Shown here piece by piece: positions 40,358 to 51,134 of a stretch of DNA of 64,000 nt. The stretch spans positions 21,223,736-21,287,735 of the forward strand of contig CM072893.1 of NCBI GenBank assembly GCA_037013685.1, read 5' to 3'. Every line of letters begins with the position of its first letter. Within the stretch, counting starts at the first letter, position 1. Made by a program: the position numbers and the translations under genes. The DNA comes from Acridotheres tristis (Eukaryota; Chordata; Aves; Passeriformes; Sturnidae). Below the pieces are notes generated by a model. The model did not search any database. It was not told where the DNA came from and saw only the letters and a list, made by a program, of their open reading frames with translations.

Positions 40358-40982
40358 AAGAGAACTTTAGTCTTCTGGCTGGGGAAGCAGTTATTAAATC
40401 TGCACAGGGCACTCTAACTCACTTTTGAAAGACTTGCACCTGTTTCCACTGAAATGTCTGAGAAGTGAGACAAGGTATTGGATGAGGAGAGGTCTGAGCA
40501 CACTTCTTGCCCCTCACTTGTTAAGCAAGTGTTGAACAACAAGAATTATAATTGTCAAAACCAAACCTAGTCATGTTGAAACTGGGAAGAGATTAATTCT
40601 TCCAGAATGGAATGTTGATTTTTTATGTTGTGGGTGATACAGTTTTTTTAATCCATATTTGCTTAAAAATATGAAAACCTGTAATCTGTATCATAGGCAG
40701 TGTGCAAGATGATAGAGTCTACCAAAGTGCTATTTCCTGCACCATTTCATCTCTTGCTATATGTGTAAAACTTGTTACAGAATTAGTATTTAACATCTCT
40801 TTCTCTTACCTACCTTTACTTTAAGACCTCTTTTCTTCCCAAAAAGTGTGTTAGTTGTGGTCATATTGTGCATATTTCTAGAATACAGATGGTGTTTTGG
40901 TTGGATTTTTTTTTTTGTTTAATAGTGGTAGAGCTGGCTCTGACCTTATTCTGTTCCTTTAAAATGAATTTTGAATACTTCT

Positions 40983-41350
40983 GTCATAGATTACAGGCTA
41001 ATACAATAAATTCAGGTTGGAAGATACCTCAGGAGGTAGCTTGGTCCAGTCCTCTGCTCAAAAGTGTTGGAGTCAGGCCGAGTTACTCAGGGTTTTCCCA
41101 GTTTGGTCTGGAAAACATCTGAGGACAGAGACAGTACCACGTCCTGGGTCAACCTGTTCCCATGCCTGACTGTCCTTGGACCAAAAGCACTTTCCTTTAT
41201 AGGCATTTGGAATATTGTGTCCCAGCTTACATCTGTTGTCTTGTGTCCTCCCACCAAGCAAAACCCTGAAGAGCCTGACTCTGCTTTTGTGGTCCTTGCA
41301 GGCAATTTCTTTTGCTGTTAATAACAGTTTTATAGATGTTAAAGTACTGA
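40983..41350 (-). mobile_element. CR1 LINE 3' fragment, inverted partner A
   Basis: The + strand reads as antisense CR1 from the 3' tail inward. It shows a decayed TCATAGATTACAG tail, TTCAGGTTGGAAGATACCTC, the TTGGTCCAGTCCTCTGCTCA block, GGGTCAACCTGTTCCCATGC, and later AGAGCCTGACTCTGCTTTTG. The order and spacing match the CR1 3' UTR. The short overlapping frames on both strands here are repeat shadows. It faces the plus-strand CR1 at 41462-41652. Confidence 0.85.
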
Positions 41351-41461
41351 AGTACTCTGCCTCACTTAAATTAGCTTCCTTTTTCGTGGTTCTGATATCA
41401 AAAAGACATTGGAGGCAATTTGTCCTTTGTGTCTTCTCTGTTAAAGATGTGGGTGCTTAAA

Positions 41462-41652
41462 GAGAAGGCTCAGAAAGACCTTATCAGAGTTTATAAATAT
41501 CGAATTGGAGAGTGCAGAGATGAACCCCTACTCTTCTCAGTGGTGCCCAGTGGCAGAATAAGAGATAATGAACATAACATAAACTGAAGCACACGAATTC
41601 TATATGAAGATAAGATTTTTTTTCTACTGTAAGGGAGGTTTGGAATGGAAGT
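41462..41652 (+). mobile_element. CR1 LINE fragment, inverted partner B
   Basis: The + strand reads in CR1 sense: AAGGCTCAGAAAGACCTTAT, then CTCTTCTCAGTGGTGCCCAG, then a decayed AACATAAACTGAAGCACACG and a TTTTTTTTCTACTGTAAGGG block. This corresponds to the start of the 3' UTR region. It breaks off before the terminal tail. The part from the GTGGTGCCCAGTG block on overlaps the consensus region also present, inverted, in the fragment ending at about 41350. Confidence 0.8.
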
Positions 41653-43558
41653 GTTTGGATTTGTGTTTGGTTATTTATTATTATCTAAAAATAATAAAAA
41701 TAATCTCATATAGAAGTAAGTTTTACATGATGATGGAAAGATGAAATGAGATGCAAGTTAAAGGGAGCCAACTGAACAGCTAAATTACTTTGTAAGAAAA
41801 AATTGTTTTAAATGCTATGTTCTTAACTGCCTTTTATTCAGAGGCATATATTTGCTGAAATGAGAATAAAATGTCTTGATTTTTTTTTTTTCCATCTATG
41901 AAGCCACTGGGTCTATTTGCTTTTGTAATGTTAGGCATTTTAGTAAAAATTTTGGGTTATGTCTCCAAACAATTCTTGTTGTTCCAGCAGGAAAAAAAAA
42001 AAAAGGCAAAGTATTCTCACAGAATAACAAAAAAAAGGTTTTGATTTTTATTATCTCACTCTTTGTAAAGCAAGTAACATTAATAGAAATTTATTCTGCT
42101 AGGTGCATAACTTGTTAACTTAAACTTGTTGTTTAAGATAACTGTTTAATATAAGACTGAGTTAAATTTTCCAGAGGACAAACTAGAAAATTTGTAGAGG
42201 CATTTTAAGATTTATGGCTTGTAATTGGAGATATTCAGAATTACAGATTATTAGCTAAATTGAAAAATAATGTATATTGAGGGACTGCCAAACATTTCTG
42301 AGATGGTATTTAAGACCTTTATTTGCAGATAAGTATGTGCTGATATGAAATATCAGCATTCTTTGCTTATTAGGGCAAGTAAACCTGGGGAGTTGTATCT
42401 CATGCAATAATCTCTTGTATCTCTCCAGAATCATTTGGAGCTGATGGTGCCAAGGGCCATATTTAGGTAATGCTGCTCCATAATACAGAGTGTCAGACAA
42501 AGCTGTTTGCACCATGTGATTACACACACATGTCCCTTCATGCCCTACAATTTTGGTGCCTAATAAAGCTAAAACTTAGGATTCCAGACTCTCCAAAGCA
42601 AGTGGTGGATTCGGAGACTAATTCAGCTCTCCATTAGGAACACAATCTGCATTGGTTTCACAGAGGATCCTCATTTCCTGCAAACCTAAAGAACAACTAT
42701 TTAATTAAATTATGTCTTTAGGGGAAAGGGAATGTTCATTCTAGCTCCATCTTTACCTGATTCCTCCCTCATATAACTTGGAAAGGAAAATAGTTTGCAG
42801 TAGACTGTGCTCCTTGTTTTGGTCTTTGATTGGGGTTTTTAAAACATGATCTTTTTTTTATCTCACTGATCAGCTGTTCCTGTCTCTTGTACTAGTAGAT
42901 AGAACATCTGAGCATAAGGCTGAAAATTGTTTCATTGAAAATTGATCCCTGTTCCACCCAAAGTGATGTTCTTAACTATTGTCATCTAAGAAGCCTAAAA
43001 AGAGAATCAATGTGAATATTTATTTTTTTTTTTCCTGCAGCTGTTCCATATTGTCGTCTAATTAAAATATATAGAAAATATGTTGCATGTCACTAGCAAT
43101 TTTGTCCTAAGGCAAAGCTCTGTTTATTAAATACTCCTTGAGACCATCTTTTCTCTGCTTGGAGATCACTTTCCCACCTGTGAAGTAGTCCTAGGGAAAC
43201 TCAGTAATTCAATATAAATGCATCAGCAGCAGAGAGAAAACCACACACTGAGATTTTGCCATCATTTCATGTCTGTCATGGAAGTTTTCAAGCGAAGATT
43301 GTCAGGCTTCTCTTTTTACATTAGAAAATATGTCTCCAGTGGATTGGATGGCAGGGTTTTATGAGGACTTCATTTTGAGAATACTGAAATCTAGAAACAA
43401 ATTTTCTTTCAAAAGCTGAACCTCTAATCCTTCTAAAGTGGCAGTTAATCCACTAGTACCATTAAGAATTATATCTCTGTTCTGGTTTTCTCCTCGGGTA
43501 ATAAAACCTTCAGAATTCAGTGCTCTTATTCTATATGCTTCCCCTGCCAGAGCAGCAA
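41653..43558. other. AT-rich non-coding DNA
   Basis: No exon or repeat recognised apart from short poly-A and poly-T runs (about 41880-41892 and 41992-42004). Confidence 0.65.
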
Positions 43559-43875
43559 TTATAGAATGGGCTGGGTGGAAAGGGACAGACCAGGCTGCTC
43601 AAAGCACCATCCAGCCTTGAGCACTGCCAGGGATGGCATCCCCAGCTCCTCTGGACAGCCTCTTCCAGTGCCTCACCCCTGACAAAGTGAGGCATTTCTT
43701 CCAAGTGTCCAATCTGAATCTACCCTCTGTCAGTTTAAAGCCGTTCTCCCTTGTCCTGTCACCCTAAGTCGTTGTGAAAAATCCCTCTCCAGCTCTCCTG
43801 CAGGCCCCTTGAGGGATAGGAAGGTGCAAATGTCTCCCCGAAGTCTTCTCCAGCTCTCAGCCTGCATGTGCATGT
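43559..43875 (-). mobile_element. CR1 LINE 3' fragment
   Basis: The + strand shows antisense CR1 beginning with the tail ATAGAATGGGCTGGGTGGAA. It continues with CAGGCTGCTCAAAGCACCAT, AGGGATGGCATCCCCAGCTC, TTCCAGTGCCTCACCCCTGA, CTCTGTCAGTTTAAAGCCGT and CTCCCTTGTCCTGTCACC, and ends near a CTCTCAGCCTG block. This is the best-preserved CR1 in the window. Compared with the remembered consensus, about 50 bases seem to be missing just after GGAAAGGGACAGACC. Confidence 0.92.
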
Positions 43876-44723
43876 CTAGCACTCGGTGATACCTGGATGG
43901 ACTTCACACTGTCTCCACAATTGCTGGTATAAATTTACTATACAACACTCTTCAGTTTTACTGAAAGTTCTGAACATGAGGCATTACATGTTTCCATAGC
44001 CTACATCATATTTTAGCTATGAAACTCTTGGTTAGAAGGGTCTACCCTCGGGGATTTAGACACTTAAAGAGGCATCAGAATCTGTATCTGGAGTGATCTG
44101 ATAAAGGTGGGGTTTTTGGTTTTTTTTAAGTATAAACAATCTTTGAATAAGAACAATTCATGCTCAGAATTTCTGATACTATCAAGTTTTCTCTTTCAAC
44201 CATGAAAGTGATAATCCATTCTCTCAAATAGAAGATTGCCATCAGATTTAAAAAGCATTCTTTTAGTTGAAAGTGTATTTTCATTTTTGTCCTCCTATTA
44301 TGGATCTACGGTGACTGTTTTAGGTAAGGTTTTTCCTGTATTGATAAACTTTGCTAAGAAATCCCTTGCTGATCATTTAAAACTTACTAAGTTTTAAAGC
44401 TTTGCTGTTTGGGGCATTAAATGTAAATTGAAATAAAGTTTTGTTGAGGCTTCTTGGTTTTGATGTATTTATCAGAAACTTAACTGCAAAGTCAAATGAA
44501 GTTTTAGAGATAGATATATACACAGAGGTAGATTTCTAGAGGAAATGTCTTTAACCCAAATTTGAATTGCTGCATTTCTAAAATATTTTTGTTGATATGT
44601 GATTATTTTTATAGTTTTTTCAAAGAGAGAAGAGAAAGATACTGTCTCCACCCTAAACTCACTGCTGTAGAACATTGTTTACATCTTTCTTTCAATTTTG
44701 TTTTGTAAACATATTTTTAGAAA

Positions 44724-44748
44724 CAGCAACAACAACAACAAAAAAAAG
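44724..44748. repeat. (CAA)n microsatellite with A tail
   Basis: Four to five CAA units running into an eight-base A run. Visible directly. Confidence 0.8.
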
Positions 44749-46612
44749 CAAAGAAAAAAATCCATGACTAGAAAAAAAATCATTAATTCAGTTTTCCCTG
44801 TATCATATCATCTGACTTAATTATCATTGTACCTGCAACCAGGTCTAAAAAGTGCTTTAATTCTAGCTCATCTATCACTTTTAAAATATAAAATTTAAAG
44901 TCTCTCCTGGAGTCATCATTTTTTCTTTTAAATTTTAGGATTTGTTATCAGGAAAACTGAAGAAAAATACATGTAAAAACTGATATTACAGACATATCTT
45001 CCTTCTTATTAACACTGTGTAAAATTTTGTCATACTGCCTTCTATTTCAAATTGATCATAAAAAATGTTTTCTAGTATCTTATATTGGTTTTAGTTCAGC
45101 CCTCTTTTCCTCAGATTATCTTTTTGGAACACTGGATACAGTTTCAGGCAACACCTTTTTCCATTGGATTATTGGTACCAGAGCAACGAAACTGAAAATA
45201 GATTTCTAAAAATGAAAATCAGGAAGGACAGTGTAGGGCACGGATATAAAATACTACAGAGCACCTGGTAGCTGCTGATGTTTGTGAGCTTGAGCAGTTG
45301 GAGATGCTTAAAACTGACACAGCACATTGAGATTTGTCAGATTGGTAACCATGAGTCCCCCAGACATGCTGTGGGCTAACAGGGACTTGGCAAACTCCTG
45401 TCAGGAGTGAAGTGCTGTGGCTGTAATTGTGACAGGCAGTGATCCCTACCAGTTCTACAAGTAAATAAATATATAACCTTCCTATAATGAACCTTTTTAA
45501 CAGCCTAAACGTAATGTACTTAGGCTCTTTTTCCTTTTCTGATAAATAGGAATTTTAAAATATTTTGAAATGTGAGGGTTTATTCTTTATTCTTTGGAAA
45601 GATGACCTACATTAAAGGAGTCACAACCACATCCGTTTTCTGAGCTGCTTCACTAAGTCTTAAGATCTTTTTTGTAACATTGTACCTGGAGAAAGCCAAC
45701 AATTTATAGCTTCAGGCACGTGGTTAGTTTTGAATAAAAACATTGCTGCTAAAAAGATTTAATAGTAGTGTAAAGGAGCAGTGCTTGTTATTTCAATAAG
45801 GCTACCCTTTAGACACTGCACAGTAATCATTTATTTATATTTACATATACACTTTCAAATTAAAATTTAGTTGATAGAACTTGATGAATACATTGGTTTC
45901 ACTACAGACTGACGTATTTTGCAGTGGCTCAGAGCAGGCCTAGCAGAAGGGTTACATGTCCTTTAATTGCACATGCTTCAATCCCAATGTACAAGTTTTC
46001 TTTTTCTGAGTTTCCTCCCACCCACCGTGACTGTACAGATACTACTGTGGCACCAGTGGACTTTAAAGGTAGCTATTATAGATTATAATAAATTTATAAA
46101 GTAACAATAATTAAACATATTGACTCTTGTTATTATAAAGCAATCAGAGTCAATATTTTTAATTATTAGCATCTTCACTCACACCTGTACTTCTTGTTGG
46201 TTGCTTTGAACCCCTGATTTGTGCCACAGAATAGATTATATGGTATAGCTATTTTTACTGGAGCTATCCATTGTGTGCATTGTTAGAGTTGTACTTTTTA
46301 TGAGTCAGATGTAGAAGTTTTTCAGCTGTTCTGATAAACTTCTGATGCATTTGCCTACTCTCATAACCTTGATCTCTGACTAAATAATACTAACAATTGT
46401 TTTCTGCAATTCTTGCTGCTTTATAATTGTTTCTAATAGCATCAAAGACTAGAATGAAATTTATATTCTTATAACTTGATTAAAATGCTGTTTTACTGCA
46501 GAATACCAACATAACCTTCATGATCAGAGTGTGCATGTGAAACAATTCATTATTGAACTGCAGGAAAGAACCTGCACACACAGAGATTCATGTGTAGGAT
46601 GCATTGAAGACG

Positions 46613-46840
46613 ATGCTGGTGCACTTTGCAGCTCGTTGTGAGAAGACATGGCAGCTTCATGTCTATGTTGCTATCATTGTAGCTCTAACTCTTCGAGGGC
46701 TGCTTTGTTTATTAATTGTATCTTACACTAGCAGAAGATGTCAGCTTTCAGCAAGCCAGGATGCTGAAGGGAAGTGTAATCCCAAGCTCTCCCCAGAGGC
46801 ACTGCTGTCTGACAGCTATACAGAAACAACTCTTGAATAA
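46613..46840 (+). CDS. Small membrane-protein-like frame, doubtful gene
   Basis: An ATG with A at -3 opens a 75-codon frame. Residues 1-14 form a short basic N-terminus (MLVHFAARCEKTWQ). Residues about 15-40 are strongly hydrophobic (LHVYVAIIVALT, then LLCLLIVSYTS) with one Arg in the middle, followed by RRC and a polar tail ending in TTLE. This resembles a single-pass micropeptide, but I recognise no family. The frame is closed by a stop upstream at 46595-46597. There is no CpG island, clear poly(A) signal or neighbouring exon. An AG acceptor-like site (ACTGCAG, about 46557-46563) lies 50 bases upstream. Frames of this length are expected by chance in this much sequence, so a random frame is the more likely explanation. 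Confidence 0.15.
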   Translation: MLVHFAARCEKTWQLHVYVAIIVALTLRGLLCLLIVSYTSRRCQLSASQDAEGKCNPKLSPEALLSDSYTETTLE

Positions 46841-48201
46841 CTAACACTGAGGTATTTTGTATTTTTTAAAAATACATTTGTTTTTATGCTCATTATTAAT
46901 ACCTTCCTTCTTTTACCTAGTATTTGTTTTTGGATTTTGTTTTGTTTAGAGGTTTTTGGGGGATTGGTTTGGGTTCTCTTAATGCTCCAGAAAAGTCTCA
47001 TATTTAATCAAATGCAAGGAATGCCATGTCTTCAGGGCAGATATAGAACAAGGTGAGGGCTAAAGCCCACCTGTGTTTGATCAATTCTATGCTAATGAAT
47101 AAGAATATAATAATTTATAACTACTTGTGAAGACGTTTTCTGTTTAATTATATGCATTTCTTGAGAATGCCTATAGTGACCATTTAGCAGTGTCCAAGTT
47201 GACATTGAGCATCTGGCTCTTCTTTGTGATTCAAGTGTTTGATATATTAATTTTTGGATTGAATCTTACATGGATTAGATGATCCAACCTTTCTAAAACT
47301 TCCTTTCTACTTCTTTCAGGGAAAATTCAGGGAAAGAGACAGTGATGCTTTGATATCTGTTTCTTCTTCCTTTTCTTTTTCTTAATTATGTTTCTGCAAC
47401 CATCTGTTCTTTTTAATCTAGTTTGATGCCAGAAAGTTCTTACTCAGGGCAAAACTAACTTCACAGACAATACTGTGTCATCCTTGCATCATCATAAACA
47501 GAACTGGATTTTTGCACAGGAGAAACATTTGCACAAAAGTCTCCAACTGGAAAAAAAATTGTGCCGGTGGCTTTCTTGTGACCTTTTTCCCATTGAAGTA
47601 TTTCTTAAAAGCATGCTTAGTAAAATCCTGATATTTAATAAGTAGCAGCTGATACTGAAAGAAGCTCAAAGACTTTTTATTCTTTGTTCTCCAATGCAGA
47701 ATTTCATGTGTGAGGCTACTCATGCCCTGACAGCACTGCCTGCTGTGGCATTTTCTGATTATTAGTGATTATTGGCAGCATTTTGCAAGTATTCCACAGT
47801 AGACAATATTTCATTATAGGTACAGCCAAAATCTCAGTCAAGAGCTACATTTCAAAGAATAGATACCAATGAAGAGATAAAAATCAAACCACAACACAAA
47901 AAAACAAAACAAGAAAACCAGGAAAATTATCAGGACCAGGGGACGACTTTTCACTACAACATCATGAAGTTGAAATTTAAGGACTTTCTAACTCTTTGGA
48001 CTACTTTACTTAAAAATGTTTGTAGGTTTTTTTTTTTTTCTAATGTATTTTTCACTGTGCCTCAATTTTGATTCTTTAATTTTTACTCTGTTGTGAATGG
48101 TGTCCAGAGAATTTAATAGCTCAACCTCATTTGCTATTAAGCAACAAAAAGAAAAATGGCCAAAGGTCAGGGAAAGAATATCAGTCTTTAAAATGAAGTC
48201 T

Positions 48202-48229
48202 TATATATATATATATATATATATATATT
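48202..48229. repeat. (TA)n microsatellite
   Basis: About fourteen uninterrupted TA units. Visible directly; likely length-variable between individuals. Confidence 0.95.
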
Positions 48230-48371
48230 CCTGAAGCCTTTTTTTTCCCCTACTATCTATCCAGAGGATCTTTGTCTCTAATAAAATAAAAAGGGCTTCA
48301 AAATAAAGTCTGTGTAGTTTTCAAAGTATTTTCTTCAAAAGCAGGTTTGCAATAACACTATCAGATGTTTT

Positions 48372-48569
48372 TATAGAAGTTTATTACAGAACTTATGCTG
48401 AGCAGAGTAGACATGAAGAGCACTGCAGTGTCCAGGCAGGAGAGCTGCAATGCCCACAGGGACAGGGACAGTCACCACCCAAAAACTGCCTGCTCCGGGC
48501 TGGGGGCTTCTCTGTCTGCATTGGTTCCTCACCAGGAACACTCCTTTTGGAACACAACTAAACTGCACC
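48372..48569 (-). other. GC-richer block with minus-strand poly(A) signal
   Basis: About 200 bases of higher GC stand out from AT-rich flanks. On the minus strand the block ends in AATAAA (TTTATT on +, at about 48380-48385) and contains an acceptor-like TGGGCATTGCAG. That could be the 3'-terminal exon of a minus-strand transcript, an LTR remnant or an unrecognised repeat. On the + side it abuts a 19-base T run (48570-48588). I see no protein family in it. Confidence 0.2.
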
Positions 48570-48588
48570 TTTTTTTTTTTTTTTTTTT
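48570..48588. repeat. Poly-T run
   Basis: Nineteen consecutive T on the + strand, directly following the GC-richer block at 48372-48569. Its side is wrong for the tail of a minus-strand retrocopy of that block. Confidence 0.9.
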
Positions 48589-49120
48589 AACAATTGCATC
48601 AAATGTCCATTTTTGGAGAAGATTAATATAAAGCATCGGTAGACAATAACTGAAAAGTTGCTACTGAAAACTAGATATAAATAAACATTTATTGTATTTT
48701 ATTTAACAAATTTGAGCATTGCTTGTAAATGCTCAAAAATATGCTTGGATGTGATAGTGTTCCTTGTGGAGTGGGTTTTTGCTCTGTGGGAAGAGGCTTT
48801 TCAGTCACCTCTGGTAGTTGCCCTAATGCTTTTGCCATCTTAAGACTTCTCTCAGAAAAGGTTCACTTTCACTGGTGTGTTCTATTTCATTTCAAGATTT
48901 GGTTACCAGCCCCTCCAGATTTGTCCTGCACCCAAGGGACCTAACAAAATAGAGAGATCTCAAGGAAACTAGTATTTTAGGGGTTATTTTATTTACTGAA
49001 TTGCAATGTGTCTTGGAATTCAAGCCTGGGACCGCTGGGTGGGGCTGTACAAATGTCAAAGACTTCTGCCTCTGAGTCTGTAATACAATCATCAACTGAG
49101 TCAGCACATGGATACAAACC

Positions 49121-49135
49121 GAGGAGGAGGAGGAG
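49121..49135. repeat. (GAG)n microsatellite
   Basis: Five GAG units. Visible directly. Confidence 0.85.
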
Positions 49136-50961
49136 TAATACAAGGCAGCAGTAAGATGTTAGATGATAATCATTCAGCAAAGAAGCAACTGGCTTTTGAA
49201 GGCCAAGGAAGCTAAGAATTTGAAACAGAGCAATGAAGTGGCTTTGCTGATGCTTTCTAGGATGTTTTGTGTGCAGGAGAGAACCAATTTTGCAATCCTC
49301 CTGCAGTAAAGCAATGGACAACAGACATAAAGTACAGCTAGAGAAAAGGATAGATTATGAACCACTGAAGAAAATGAAGAGAAGCAGAAGACTATACAGA
49401 TTTTTGGCCTATATTGGGATAGCTTCAAATACTTTCAGCTTTCCTTCTCTTAAAGAATTATGTTGTAGAACATCAGAGTTAAAGCATTCATCCTACATAC
49501 AGTTATAGTTTATCAGAAGAGTTACATGTTAATGAGACAAAGTAATTTCTGTTATCTTTCAGTTTCAGTAACTACAGAATCCAAATGATTTAAAGACTGA
49601 AGTCTCCTGAGAATACATCTGATTCTTTCCTTTTGTGTGTCAGGTTGCTGAAAATTTCACTCTGAATGGCTGCTGCCATGCTTAATTAGCAAGCAGATCA
49701 TAAGTGAAACTGCTTCTTCACCAACTGTGACCAGCAGGTATTGACAAGAAAGCCATGTAAACTCTACAAATGACTGCTGGTGTGCTTAAACCAGCAGAAA
49801 AATATGTTCACTTCAATGTCCCTGGGGCATTTAGCTTTGTATTAGACAGCAGCTTTTAATGGAAATGTGAGCACAGGGCTTGTGAACTTGCAAAAATCTA
49901 TAATGTTCCAGCTGTTTGAAAAGGTCCCCACACACTTATTGGTAGAATGTTGTCAATATTTAACACAGTAAGTTCAAAACTTTTCTTCTAGGGGATATAA
50001 AATCAGAAAAAGAAATTGTCCATTTTCCCACTTTTTAAAATTGTTTTTGATCTATTTTTGTTACTCTTTTTCTTCCAGATATTGGGACTAAAGCCTTAAA
50101 GCTGTTCTTTTCCCATAACTGCAAGAACTTTTGCTCTCTACCACCATGAAAATTTTAATTTGTCTAGTAAAATTATTCTCATAAAGGAGAAAAAAAAATA
50201 CAAAGTTGGGGGGAAAAGTAAGAAGCCTTAGTTAATGTGTATTAAATTCTGGAAGGAGTTGTTGCCTTTGCAGGTGAAATCCTGCTGGGTTTTGTGTTGT
50301 TAGGAGGGAATTAATGCTTCATCCTTATTGCAGCCAGCAGGGATTTCCAGCTCCTGCTTGTGAATAAACTGTAATATTGACCCTTCAGTGCAAGTCAGGA
50401 TGCAGACAGGTGTCCAGAGCCATCTGGCTTAGCCTGACCATAAAGTCCTCATTTGTGAAGGTGATAATTTCTTTATCATTAGAACCTTTGGCTTCAGCAG
50501 ACCTAGACACCTGGGAATACTTTGCATTAGAATTTTTTATTAAACCACAGGCTACCCACAGGGAATATGTGTGTATATTTATATATATGTACATGAAAAT
50601 ATGTGTCCTTCTATATCAAAATAATATGAAAGTAAGATAAATTTATTTAAAATACACTATTGGAGAATTGGAGAATTCAGAGAATTTGTACCTGGATTAG
50701 TTGTGAAATTCTCTGTAATTTATTAATTTAAGAGCACTTGTGATGAATTATGCAGAATTTCTCTTTTTTATATAATTGGAAACCAAGGTACATTTTGTAT
50801 GCCTAGTCATGGAGATATATGTGCATAGTCATTACCTGCATGAATTCAAGAGCGCCATATTGTGGATTAAAACTGGAAAGAATTAATCTTGCAGACCAGT
50901 GTCAGAAGGGACTTTTGCTATCTTGAATAATAGCTGCAATCTTAAACAATATTTTTGTAGA

Positions 50962-51134
50962 ATGCCTAAGGAAGTGATGGATTTTTCATCACTGGAAATT
51001 TTATGAGATCAGGTTATACAAACATCTGTCAAGAATGGTTTGAGTATAGTTGATTGAGCCTTGGGGCAGAGTGGCAAAGTGACCTCTTGAGTTCCCTTCC
51101 ACCTCAGTGTTCTGTGACTCTGTGGCACTGTGAT
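50962..51134 (+). mobile_element. CR1 LINE 3' end
   Basis: Sense-strand CR1 3' end. AAGGAAGTGATGGATTTTTC and CACTGGAAATTTTATGAGAT are followed by decayed sequence, then GTGACCTCTTGAGTTCCCTT and CCACCTCAGTG. It ends with TTCTGTGACTCTGTG, the short tandem tail that marks CR1 3' termini. Its intact tail defines the insertion's right edge; the left edge is approximate. Confidence 0.8.

Larger units (their letters stand above)
31991..40982. other. AT-rich non-coding DNA, no recognised gene
   Basis: About 9 kb with no identified transposon or exon. It contains a TATA/TGTA microsatellite (36275-36308) and a 16-base poly-T run (40342-40357). A less AT-rich patch at about 38400-38780 has no repeat signature. 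The 145-codon minus frame at 39229-39666 begins at a GTG and shows no domain. Confidence 0.65.
43876..50961. other. AT-rich non-coding DNA
   Basis: No exon or transposon confidently called. It contains microsatellites at 44724-44748, 48202-48229 and 49121-49135, a poly-T run at 48570-48588, a candidate 3'-end-like unit at 48372-48569, and one small membrane-protein-like frame at 46613-46840. A less AT-rich patch at about 45220-45450 has no signature I recognise. Confidence 0.6.
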
